Source: Thermoguttaceae bacterium (lineage in GTDB: Bacteria > Planctomycetota > Planctomycetia > Pirellulales > Thermoguttaceae). Taken from it: DNA of 64,000 nt. Below are positions 8,216-16,524 of the stretch, piece after piece. Numbering within the stretch: the stretch's first letter is position 1; every line of letters begins with the position of its first letter. A program made the translations under genes and the position numbers. The DNA lies in contig JAFSMO010000046.1 of assembly GCA_017447865.1 (NCBI GenBank), forward strand, positions 1 through 64,000, written 5' to 3'. The notes below the pieces were generated by a model. It saw only the letters and a program-made list of their open reading frames with translations. It did not search any database and was not told the origin of the DNA.

Positions 8216-9973
8216 TCAATCAAACCGGGAGCTGGACCCCATGATCTGATTGATGAATTCCTGGTTCGACTTGCGCTTGCCGAGCTTCTGCGTCAGCTGC
8301 TCCATCGCGTCGATCGGGTTCATGCTGGCGAGCGTCCGGCGGAGGAGCGTCACGGCATGCAGCACGTCCGGCGGAAGGAGTTTTTCTTCGCGGCGCGTGC
8401 CCGACATGCTGATGTCCATCGCGGGCCAGATGCGGCGGTCGGCCAGCTTCCGGTCCAGAACCAGCTCCATGTTGCCCGTTCCTTTGAACTCCTGGAAAAT
8501 CAGCTCGTCCATACGCGAGCCCGTGTCGATCAGGGCGGTCCCGATGATCGTCAGCGAGCCGCCTTCTTCGAACTGGCGCGCCGTGGCGAAGAGCTTCTTC
8601 GGAATGTCCATCGCCTTGATGTCCACGCCGCCGCTCATCGTTCTTCCAGTATTGCCGACCCACTTGTTGAACGCACGCGCAAGCCTCGTAATTGAGTCGA
8701 GAAGCAGGAAAACGTGCTCGCCTTTTTCGGCCAGACGCTTGCAGCGCTCGATGATGAGCTGGGAGAGACGCACGTGGCTTTCAATGTCGCGGTCCAGACT
8801 GCTGGCGACTACTTCACCCTTCACGGCCCGACGCATGTCGGTGACTTCTTCGGGACGTTCGTCGATCAGAAGAACAAAGAGTTTCACTTCCGGGTAATTC
8901 TGAGAAATCGCGGCGCTGATCTGCTGCATTAGAATCGTTTTGCCGGTACGCGGCGGAGCCACGATCAAGGCACGCTGGCCGCGGCCCAGAGGCGTCAGAA
9001 GGTCCATCACGCGGGTGCTGATCGGTTCCTGACCGGTTTCCAGCTTGTACCACGTGTCGGGAGTGATGGCCGTCAGTTCATCGAAGGGACGGACTTTCAG
9101 GTATTCTTCCGGCGCTTCGCCTTCCACTGTGAGCAATTCTTTCAGACGCGGCCCCTGATTCTTACGGCCGGGGATCATTGTTCCCGTGCAAAAGACGCCT
9201 TCACGAAGACCAAAATGTTCAATGAGATTTCCCGGAACAAACGGGTCGATTAATTGGCGCGTGTAGGTCACCGCCGGGTCACGCAGGAATCCGTAGCCAT
9301 TCGGATGAAGCTCGAGGATCCCGGAAATATTGATTTCGTTGACTTCTTCCCCATTCTCCGCTTTGAAGGGGTCGGCGGCAATGATCGGGTCGTTGCTCGT
9401 CCGCATTTTGTTCATTCTTGGGCGCATTGCCCGGCCGGTGCGGAAGTTGCTGCTGTAGCCGCCATAGGAACGTTCGCCGTAACCTCCGCGATTGCCATAA
9501 TCGCCGCCGCGGTCTCCTCCGTAGTTTCCTCCGCGGTTTCCGTAGTTCTGCCGGTAGTTCCCGCCGCCGTAATTGCCGCGTCCGCCGTAGCCGCCGCGGT
9601 CGCCGTAATTGCCGCGTTCACCGTAGTTCTGGCGGTCCCCGTAATTGCCACGATCGCCGTAGTTCGGTTCATTGTAACCGCCGCGGTCGCCGTAATTTCC
9701 CCGGTCAGCATAATCGTACGCGTTACGATCAAAGCCGCGGTCGCTGTAGCCGCCTCGGGATTCCCCAAAATCAGAGCGGTCATCGTAATCATCCCGGTCA
9801 TCCGCGAACTTGCGATTTCCCAGACCGAGCGCGTCTATGACCTCTTTCCCGTCATTTTCACTTCCGAAGGAGGAATAATTCCGGTTTTCTTCAACGTCTC
9901 CGTAGCCATAAGAAGCCCCATCGCCTGAAGCGAACTGACTACGGGAGGACCCAACTACTTTTTTTCTAATCAT
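8216..9973 (-). CDS. rho: Transcription termination factor Rho with long Gly/Tyr/Arg/Asp-rich disordered N-terminus
   Basis: Hexameric RNA-dependent ATPase/translocase that ends transcription. From about residue 212 the protein is a standard Rho: the cold-shock RNA-binding domain (SGILELHPNGYGFLRDP), then the RecA-like motor with P-loop APPRTGKT near 339-346, LLIDERPEEVTDM, LLLDSITRLARA with the Walker B Asp, the Q/R-loop region NTGRTMSGGVD and the C-terminal KSNQEFINQI. The usual helical Rho_N domain is not evident. In its place residues about 55-180 form tandem NYGDRGGY-like units with many Arg-Gly, Tyr and Asp residues. Total length is 585 residues against about 420 for E. coli. The start is fixed by ATG 9973; the promoter and a long leader lie upstream. 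Confidence 0.97.
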   Translation of the reverse strand: MIRKKVVGSSRSQFASGDGASYGYGDVEENRNYSSFGSENDGKEVIDALGLGNRKFADDRDDYDDRSDFGESRGGYSDRGFDRNAYDYADRGNYGDRGGYNEPNYGDRGNYGDRQNYGERGNYGDRGGYGGRGNYGGGNYRQNYGNRGGNYGGDRGGDYGNRGGYGERSYGGYSSNFRTGRAMRPRMNKMRTSNDPIIAADPFKAENGEEVNEINISGILELHPNGYGFLRDPAVTYTRQLIDPFVPGNLIEHFGLREGVFCTGTMIPGRKNQGPRLKELLTVEGEAPEEYLKVRPFDELTAITPDTWYKLETGQEPISTRVMDLLTPLGRGQRALIVAPPRTGKTILMQQISAAISQNYPEVKLFVLLIDERPEEVTDMRRAVKGEVVASSLDRDIESHVRLSQLIIERCKRLAEKGEHVFLLLDSITRLARAFNKWVGNTGRTMSGGVDIKAMDIPKKLFATARQFEEGGSLTIIGTALIDTGSRMDELIFQEFKGTGNMELVLDRKLADRRIWPAMDISMSGTRREEKLLPPDVLHAVTLLRRTLASMNPIDAMEQLTQKLGKRKSNQEFINQIMGSSSRFD

Positions 9974-10316
9974 GTTTTTGTCAGGTTGTCCAAATCAAAG
10001 GACGAATTGAGATTGAAAGTAATCAAGAATGAAGAGCATTGAGCCAGTGCCGAATGCTGCAGAAATTCTTTAAATGAAATCCTTAAATGAATGAAAGTTT
10101 AGCAGCACGAATCAAGGCTGCGAATGAAAAAAATCCTGAAGCGGTGTGTCTGCCTGAAAAATCAATCGGAAAAAACGAGAGGTTCTTTCCATGAAACGAT
10201 CATTCGTCTAATTATACGGATTGATCAAAATAAATGGGCTTGCGACCGCAGAAGGAGAACACTTCAGAGAAACACAGAACGAAAGAAAAAGCCTGTTGCT
10301 TCAAAGAAGTGGCAGT

Positions 10317-10344
10317 ATTATAGCAAATTAAAATTTTTTGTCAA
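10317..10344 (-). promoter_or_regulatory. Sigma-70-type promoter of rho
   Basis: On the minus strand TTGACA (10344-10339), a 16-bp AT-rich spacer and TATAAT (10322-10317): a perfect consensus pair. It predicts a transcript start near 10310 and a leader of about 335 nt. Confidence 0.85.
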
Positions 10345-10407
10345 TAGGTCTTTTTGAATTTTTTAAAAAAAAGTGCAAATTTGAATTCTTTGTGAAAAGA
10401 TGGAACA

Positions 10408-10456
10408 TTTGGGGGACTAAATGTTGGTTTTGTCGAACAAACATCAGTCCCCCAAA
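10408..10456 (-). terminator. Long stem-loop between the glycosidase gene and rho (possible terminator)
   Basis: An 11-bp perfect outer stem TTTGGGGGACT / AGTCCCCCAAA, then an inner stem ATGTTGGTT / AACAAACAT with one mismatch and a short loop around GTCG. It sits 44 nt after the stop at 10500 and before the rho promoter, the right place for a terminator. There is no U-tract after the stem on the minus strand, so a factor-dependent terminator, RNA processing site or repeat remnant are alternatives. Confidence 0.5.
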
Positions 10457-10499
10457 AAGGACCATAATTAATCATGGTTTTAGTCAAACTGGCGTTTCT

Positions 10500-13400
10500 T
10501 TAGTCCAGAATCTCAAAGACCGGCTTTTTCTCCGTCGAGCGGAAGCGCAGTTCGGCCCAGACGCCCCAGTCGCCCGCCGTGTTTTTGCCAGGATTGCTCT
10601 CAAGGCGGAGGTGGATCTTTTTGCCGGCCCAGGGGCGCAGATCGGCGGAAATCGGCTTCCACTCGTGCCCCGGAACGTGGGTTTCGGCGGCTTTCTGCCA
10701 CTCGGCCGCGGGGGAGTCCACCTCCTTGACGTAAACCTGGTAGAGGATCCCGTCGCCCAGATCGGAGCCGTCCTTTTTGCCGACCGTGGCCTCGAAAAAG
10801 ACCGGTTCGGGGAAATCCCGCGCCAGGTCGAATTCCCAGACGCTGAAGACCGTCCCGGATCCCTTCATGTACGGCGGATGGGTGAAGAAGCCGGACTTGG
10901 AAACTCCGCCGCAGACCTGATTGTTCTGGATGGTCCACGACGCGCCGGTTTCCCCGTGGTTGGTCGGTTCCGGGTCTTTTCCGTTGATCTGCTGGTACGC
11001 CACGCCGGAATCCATCGGGAATCCAAACGAGTTGAAGTCGCGGAAGAATCGGGTCTTGAATTCGACTTTCTGCATGAAATCGCCGCTCGAGACCGTGACG
11101 TTCAGCGTGCCGTCCAGCGGGGTTTCGGGCGTGGCGTTCTGCGCGGCTTCGGAGGTCGGGAGGACCGTCGTGAAAACCGCGTCGGCCTCGCCGTCCACCG
11201 TCACTTTCTCGCCGTTAAACTCCACCGTCAGCGGGTACTGCGGGAAATTTTGTTTCACGTGAAACGTGGTTTTTTCCGCGTCGGCCTTCGCGGAAACCTG
11301 GGCGAGAGGACGGGTGCAGAATTCCAGCCGGTTCGGGCCGTGCGTGAACCAGACGCGCCGGTGAGGCGGAAGGTCGGCCGGGATCGTGAATTTCTCCGGG
11401 CCGTCCGGGGTCTGGATCTCGACGGTCTCCCCCGCCAAAACTTCCCAGCGGTCGCATTTCAGCGGCTCCGGTGCGGTTTGAGCCGCGCCGTCGGCGAGCT
11501 CCACGAGGTACGAAAACGCGCCGTCCACGGGCTTCACGTAAATGTAGCCGTTCACCAGGTCAAATTCGGCCGGGCCGATTTCCTCGTTTTCGTGGTTCAG
11601 GGCCGTGACCTTGGCGACCGGCGGGAGTTTGAAGCCCATCTGCACGCCTTCAAGCATCAGAATTTCCCAGTGCTTTTCATCGACTTTCCGGCAAAGGCCG
11701 CAGCCGGAGCCGATCGCCTTTTCAAAGCGCTGCATGGAGCCGCGGCCGTCGAGGAAAACGTACTCGGGGGACTCGGCGTAGTCGCACCGTTTGCCGGCGC
11801 GCAGGCCCGAGAAAGTGTAAACCGTTCCGTCGGCCGTCCAGCCGGTGTAACCGTTGGGCGGAAGATCGACTTTGCGTCCGTCGAAGTCGCAGACCATCGG
11901 CTCGGTCATGCTTCCGTTCGCGCAGATCACGGTCCCGTCGGCGTACTTCACGACGACTTGCGAGCGGTCGGAGACACCGGACGCGATCGCCTCGGAGACC
12001 TTCATCAGGCGGCCGTCAGCGGCGCAGTACAAAATCTGGTCGGCGCTCACCTGCGTGTAGCGGCTTTGCAGCTGCTGGGCGTTGAAGTAGCCGCGCATGG
12101 CGACGCGCATCCCGTACTGGGTCGCGAGGAAGCCCTGATGGCCGAAAGCCATGGACGCACAGAAGAACCGGTCAGACGGAACGTCTTGGGTCTCCGGCGT
12201 GTCGTGCTTCGGTTCCGACTTTTGCGGGTAGAACATTCCGGGGTTTCCCATCCCGAAGTTGCAGCATTTGTCGTGCATGTTGCGCAGGTCGTGGTTCACG
12301 ATCCACGGGTTTTCGGCGGGTCTGTAGCCCTGATCCTGCGCGTAGTTTCCGTCGGTCAGGCCGCAGTACGGGAAGTGGTAGTTCCCCTCGGAATAGACCG
12401 GCCCGCCCCACGCGGCTTTCTGCAGGAGCATGATCTCGCCGTAAGCGTAAAAGACCGCGGCCTGCGTGCCGGCGCCGGGGACTCGCGCGTCGTAGTCGGT
12501 GCGTTCCGACGAAGAAACCGCCGTGTGGACGTCACAGTACGCGGTGCGGAAGTGGAATTTTTCCTGGTTGATCGGGGAAAGCTTTTCGCAGTACTCGACC
12601 GCCCACGTCGGTTTCGGGGCGTAGCAGCGCGCCCAAGCGGTCTGGAACTGATCATCGCTGGTGCGCGACGGCATGTCGGTGCTCCAGTACTCGTTCACCG
12701 GCGCGAAGTCCGTGAAATTATTGTACGGGCCGTACACGAAACCGAGCTCCAGGTTCACGTAGTCGGAGTACGCGCGCAGGTTCGGGTCGCCGCCCTTCGC
12801 TGGCGCGGAGCGGGTGCGGAACGTGAAACTCTCGCCGCCGTCACGGAAGCAGACCTCATGGTCGTTGATCACGAGTTCGCGGATCCCGTGGCGCCAAATG
12901 TCGAAGCAGTGCTTCTTGTTCGTCTCACGGTCGGGGTTGGAGTAAATGACGATCCAGTGCTTTTTGCCCGCGATGTGCTTCCACGGGGAGGTCGGGTTGG
13001 GCAGATACGGGAGCACTTCTTCAAAGTCCGGGCTGACGGTCAGGAAGAAGCGCTCGTAGCACGGGTTCCGCATCCCGTCCGTCTTGGGGAGGTACCGCAC
13101 GCCGCCGTTGAATTTGGCGGTTTGGTTGGCCTTCATGATTCCCGATTCGCCGTAGATTTTGCTCGCGTTATTTAAATACCAGTCCGTGTTTCCCATGAGG
13201 AAAAGGGCGGGGCTGGCGGACGCTTTCCCGTCGCTTTTGCTCTCCGTGTACTTGGGCGTGAAGCAGACCGCCGAGGGCCGGTTCGGGCCGGAGTAGGCGT
13301 AGGAGTAGTACGGGATCTTGAAGACTTTCACGTTTTCGAGGCCCAGCGTTTTCAGCGCGCCGTACTCGATGGTGGAAACGTTGGGCGAGTCCAGACCCGC

Positions 13401-14576
13401 GCCGGATTCCGTCTCGATGAGGAGCGATTTCCCCTGGATCGAGAAGGAATATTTCACCTCGGCGGACGTTTCGGCGGGTTCGCCTTCCGCGGGGGTTTGG
13501 GCCGGATTGGGGGCGGTCAGGAGCCAGACGGTTTCGAGTTTCTTGCCTTTGAGTTCCTGCGAGAGGAGTTTCCACGAGGTCACTTTCCACGCGAGAGCCA
13601 GCGGTTTCGTCGGATTCGCCAGTTCCGTCACGCCGCCGTTCGTCAGCGGGAAGAACGGCTCGGACCCGTTCCACGAGGCGGAAACGCACGACCACGGGTT
13701 CTGGTCCGGCTGGAACGCGATGCGGTATTCGAGCTGACCGTCGGCCGCGGAGTACTGGAAACGCCACGCCGGGGTTTGCGCCGCATCGGAAGCGGGGCCC
13801 GCGTCGTTCTGGAAACCCGCCTCTTTATTCACCGGCTGAATGGTTTCGGGCCGGGTCGGGAACGGAAGCGTACCTTCCCCCGTGTTCACGCCCTGGATCT
13901 GCTGCGGAATGACCACGCCGCGCTTTGGTCTCGGTTTGAACGTCAGCGGCTTTTGAATGTCTTTGCGGATCGCGAAACCGTCGAAGCAGATCATGCGGTC
14001 CTGCGTGTTGCCGCACCCTTCCACGCGGAAGCCGTTGAACACGGCGCCGGGCGTCTGAAGGTCCGCCAGCTGCTCGGGGGTGAGGCGGCGGAAGAGGAGG
14101 AACCACTCTTTCCAGTTCACCGTTCCGAGACGGACCGGGACGGTTTTCTCGCCGTTTTCGGTCGGGACGGAGAATAAAGCGTGGATCGTGACCGACGGCG
14201 TGTCGGGGTGGCTCTCCCACATCCAGTTGTTCCCGTAAACCCAGACGGAAACCGCGTCAAAGTCCCCGGAGAGCGGGATCGGCTTTGACGGCCGGATGAC
14301 GATCTCGGAGGCCTTTTTTTCCGGGTCCGTGTCCTTGCGGTAGGTGAGTTTTCCGACCTTCTCGCCCCAGAGTTTTTGCTCGTTGGTCAGCTCAAAAGAC
14401 GCGATGGTCCCGTTCGTTTCGACGGTCCATTCGCCCGACTCGAAATCTTCGAGCGGCGGCACTTCGTCCTGGAAGCGGCCGGCCCAGTCCATTTCGTACG
14501 GACGTTTCCCCTCGGCAAAGAGCAGGGGAGCGGCGGCGGTGAGGAAGAACAAGAGGGGGAAGAATGATTTTTTCAT
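10500..14576 (-). CDS. Very large secreted putative glycoside hydrolase (GH101-like central region)
   Basis: A 1358-residue exported protein with signal peptide MKKSFFPLLFFLTAAAPLLF (cleavage near LFAEG). The first 200 residues resemble a beta-sandwich carbohydrate-binding domain (DFESGEWTVETNGT). Residues about 230-640 are beta-rich (EYRIAFQPDQNPW, GVRYLPKTDGMR). A central (beta/alpha)-type region follows: RHGIRELVINDHEVCF, FRTAYCDVHTAVSS near 680 and GGPVYSEGNYHFPYCG near 730. An Asp in CDVHT and a Glu in SEGNY spaced about 50 residues apart fit a retaining nucleophile/acid pair like that of endo-alpha-N-acetylgalactosaminidases, but this is inference. The C-terminal 350 residues are beta-sandwich modules (FYVK, PHRRVWFTHGPNRLEF). 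It is last in a probable operon with the two genes to its right. Substrate unknown. Confidence 0.55.
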   Translation of the reverse strand: MKKSFFPLLFFLTAAAPLLFAEGKRPYEMDWAGRFQDEVPPLEDFESGEWTVETNGTIASFELTNEQKLWGEKVGKLTYRKDTDPEKKASEIVIRPSKPIPLSGDFDAVSVWVYGNNWMWESHPDTPSVTIHALFSVPTENGEKTVPVRLGTVNWKEWFLLFRRLTPEQLADLQTPGAVFNGFRVEGCGNTQDRMICFDGFAIRKDIQKPLTFKPRPKRGVVIPQQIQGVNTGEGTLPFPTRPETIQPVNKEAGFQNDAGPASDAAQTPAWRFQYSAADGQLEYRIAFQPDQNPWSCVSASWNGSEPFFPLTNGGVTELANPTKPLALAWKVTSWKLLSQELKGKKLETVWLLTAPNPAQTPAEGEPAETSAEVKYSFSIQGKSLLIETESGAGLDSPNVSTIEYGALKTLGLENVKVFKIPYYSYAYSGPNRPSAVCFTPKYTESKSDGKASASPALFLMGNTDWYLNNASKIYGESGIMKANQTAKFNGGVRYLPKTDGMRNPCYERFFLTVSPDFEEVLPYLPNPTSPWKHIAGKKHWIVIYSNPDRETNKKHCFDIWRHGIRELVINDHEVCFRDGGESFTFRTRSAPAKGGDPNLRAYSDYVNLELGFVYGPYNNFTDFAPVNEYWSTDMPSRTSDDQFQTAWARCYAPKPTWAVEYCEKLSPINQEKFHFRTAYCDVHTAVSSSERTDYDARVPGAGTQAAVFYAYGEIMLLQKAAWGGPVYSEGNYHFPYCGLTDGNYAQDQGYRPAENPWIVNHDLRNMHDKCCNFGMGNPGMFYPQKSEPKHDTPETQDVPSDRFFCASMAFGHQGFLATQYGMRVAMRGYFNAQQLQSRYTQVSADQILYCAADGRLMKVSEAIASGVSDRSQVVVKYADGTVICANGSMTEPMVCDFDGRKVDLPPNGYTGWTADGTVYTFSGLRAGKRCDYAESPEYVFLDGRGSMQRFEKAIGSGCGLCRKVDEKHWEILMLEGVQMGFKLPPVAKVTALNHENEEIGPAEFDLVNGYIYVKPVDGAFSYLVELADGAAQTAPEPLKCDRWEVLAGETVEIQTPDGPEKFTIPADLPPHRRVWFTHGPNRLEFCTRPLAQVSAKADAEKTTFHVKQNFPQYPLTVEFNGEKVTVDGEADAVFTTVLPTSEAAQNATPETPLDGTLNVTVSSGDFMQKVEFKTRFFRDFNSFGFPMDSGVAYQQINGKDPEPTNHGETGASWTIQNNQVCGGVSKSGFFTHPPYMKGSGTVFSVWEFDLARDFPEPVFFEATVGKKDGSDLGDGILYQVYVKEVDSPAAEWQKAAETHVPGHEWKPISADLRPWAGKKIHLRLESNPGKNTAGDWGVWAELRFRSTEKKPVFEILD

Positions 14577-14625
14577 GGTTCAACCTTTGGGTGAGTGGGA
14601 GGGGAGGGGAAAGGAGTAAAGGAAT

Positions 14626-14654
14626 TAACTTGACCGGCGGGACGCCGGCCCTCC
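14626..14654 (-). repeat. Dispersed hairpin repeat, CCGGCG-TCC-CGCCGG family
   Basis: A 29-nt element ending in TCAAGTTA whose core folds as CCGGCG / CGCCGG with a TCC loop. It sits in the 85-bp gap between two genes of the same operon. The same element occurs at 25505, 25543, 63168 and 63217. Confidence 0.85.
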
Positions 14655-14661
14655 GAATCGA

Positions 14662-16467
14662 CTAAATCTCCAAAAAGCGCATCTGCTTTTCCAAAATCAG
14701 AAGCGCGAGGATCAAGTACGTGTGGTTTTTGCCTGAATTGTGGCTTTGTACGACGTCCGAAATCGTGTCCGGGTTGAAGATCCCGCGGTCGCTCAGGCCG
14801 TCTTTCAGAAGGAGTTCGCTGACGAGCGGTTTCAGCTCGCGGCGGAGCCAGAGGCCCATTTTCTCGTACGGCTGGTAGCCTTTCACGCCCAGTTTGGCGA
14901 GGATGCGGTGCTTCAGACTCGCGAATTTCTGGAAGATCGCCGGGGCACCGATGTACGTGCCCGTGTTCACGTTTTTGACCTTCAGGAAGTCGCGGCGCCA
15001 CTTCTTCAGGAGGAAATGCTGGATCGTTTCGCCCATCCGGAAGCGCGAGGGAAGGCGGAAAAGCGCCTCCTCCAGTTCCCGGTTGAGGAACGGCAGGCGG
15101 ACGTTCACGAACGAGTCGAATTTTCGCATCGAAAGGGGAATTTCCCGGAAGACCCGCTGGGCGAGGTAGAGCCGCCAGACCGCATTTTCGCGTTCCGAAT
15201 CGCCGCCTACTTCATCCAGCGCGGCATTGAGCGACTGGCGGGCCATTTCCGTACATTCCGGACGTGAAATCCCGTGCAAAAGGTCCGTTTTTACGCCGTC
15301 GAGCATGAACGCCTGCAGGTGCTGAAACGCCCAGATCTTCGGCGAAAGCGTTCCGTTTGCCATCGACTTGCGGTCCGCTTCTTTCATCGAAAAAGCGTAC
15401 GCCTTGGTCATGTGGAACAGTTCGCCGGCGTGCCCGCGCAGGAGGGTTCTGAGGCCCTTTTCGCGGTAGAAATTCAGCGTCGGGATCACGATGCTCGAGG
15501 AGAGGTACTGACCGTCGGTCAGACGCACCATTTCGGTGAGCGCGTCGTCGTAATTCTCGAGGAAATCCGTGTTCAGCTCGTAGTTGAAATGATTCGTTCC
15601 GGCTCGCTCCGCCAACGCCGTGGCGAGTCGATGGTCGGCGCTTCCCGGAACGCCCAGCGCCACGGAAGTCATTTTTTTCTGAAGTTCCTTGGGGATCATC
15701 CCCAAAACGGAGCGCGCGTCCAGACCGCCCGAGAGCGAAATTCCCAGCCCGGTTTCTTCGTCGTTTTCGGAGAGCGGGAAGCCTTGCGTCTGAGCCAGGA
15801 CCGAGTTTCGAAACGCCTCGGCGACCTCCTCGACGGAGCTTTCGGAGTTTTCGGCGTCCAGTGAACCAATCGGGAACGTGAAGTAACGGTCCTTCGTCAG
15901 TTTCCCGGTCTCCGCCTCCCACGTGTAAAATCCGGCCGGGGGAAGGAGTTCCACCCCCTCGACGCTCGTGCGTTCGCGCAAATACTGGCCCCACGTGAAG
16001 AAATCGACCAGCGCCTCACGGTCCAGCGACCGGCTCACGTCCGGGCACTGCAAAAGCGTTTTGATCTGCGGCGCGAAGAGGAAACCGTCGGCCGTCCGGG
16101 TCCAGTAAAGCGGGCGGGTCCCGAAAAGGTCGCAAAAAAGCGTCAATTTGCGAGTCGCTGAGTCCCAAACCGCGGCCTGGAAACGGCCGTTTACCGTCGC
16201 GAGGAACGACTTGCCGCCGGTCAGAAAACCATCGAGCAGAAACGCCGCGGGGGAAACATCGGCAGGCGCATTGAAAATCTCGCCGTAAAACACGATGGTG
16301 GAGGTCTCGTGCGTCACGCAGTTCCCCAGCCCCGGCAGACCGCACGCCGCCAGATTCTGACTGGAAACGGCGGTTTCATACCACGGATGTAGCCGCGCGA
16401 AACGAAGCATTTGAGGAAAAACGCCGGGCGCTTTGGGGGAGCCAACAAAACCTAAAATTCCTGCCAT
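14662..16467 (-). CDS. Asparagine-synthase-like protein with a glutaminase domain lacking the catalytic Cys
   Basis: A 601-residue protein of asparagine synthase B architecture. The N-terminal Ntn-type glutaminase domain (about 1-200) has FYGEIFNA, VNGRFQAAVWD and DLFGTRPLYW. The ATP-pyrophosphatase domain has GISLSGGLDARSVL at 243-256 and LLRGHAGELFH around 345. The N-terminus reads MAGILGFVG where active enzymes have MCGI, so the Cys2 nucleophile is replaced by Ala and glutamine hydrolysis should be lost. The PP-loop SGGLDAR differs from the usual SGGLDS. It could use free ammonia or another amine, or activate a carboxylate for amide formation as in lasso-peptide cyclases and beta-lactam synthetases. 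It lies 57 bp after the lactonase/TPR gene and 85 bp before the glycosidase gene. Fold confident; reaction unknown. Confidence 0.8.
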   Translation of the reverse strand: MAGILGFVGSPKAPGVFPQMLRFARLHPWYETAVSSQNLAACGLPGLGNCVTHETSTIVFYGEIFNAPADVSPAAFLLDGFLTGGKSFLATVNGRFQAAVWDSATRKLTLFCDLFGTRPLYWTRTADGFLFAPQIKTLLQCPDVSRSLDREALVDFFTWGQYLRERTSVEGVELLPPAGFYTWEAETGKLTKDRYFTFPIGSLDAENSESSVEEVAEAFRNSVLAQTQGFPLSENDEETGLGISLSGGLDARSVLGMIPKELQKKMTSVALGVPGSADHRLATALAERAGTNHFNYELNTDFLENYDDALTEMVRLTDGQYLSSSIVIPTLNFYREKGLRTLLRGHAGELFHMTKAYAFSMKEADRKSMANGTLSPKIWAFQHLQAFMLDGVKTDLLHGISRPECTEMARQSLNAALDEVGGDSERENAVWRLYLAQRVFREIPLSMRKFDSFVNVRLPFLNRELEEALFRLPSRFRMGETIQHFLLKKWRRDFLKVKNVNTGTYIGAPAIFQKFASLKHRILAKLGVKGYQPYEKMGLWLRRELKPLVSELLLKDGLSDRGIFNPDTISDVVQSHNSGKNHTYLILALLILEKQMRFLEI

Positions 16468-16524
16468 GATGTTGAGCCTTTGGGGGTTGACGCGAATCGG
16501 CGGCGAGCCGGATCATTTCATCAT

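Larger units (their letters stand above)
9974..10499. other. AT-rich intergenic region: rho leader, rho promoter and a long hairpin
   Basis: No gene seen in 526 bp. On the minus strand it holds, in order, the end of the glycosidase transcript, a 49-nt hairpin (10408-10456), the rho promoter (10317-10344) and a leader of about 335 nt before the rho ATG. Confidence 0.75.

Noticed and set aside
9974..10499. tRNA or other structured RNA gene in the rho-glycosidase gap
   Set aside because: No acceptor/T-loop pattern; only the hairpin at 10408 and a promoter are evident.
10338..13175. A 945-codon plus-strand frame opposite the glycosidase gene
   Set aside because: Same antisense composition artefact; the minus strand has a signal peptide and coherent protein.
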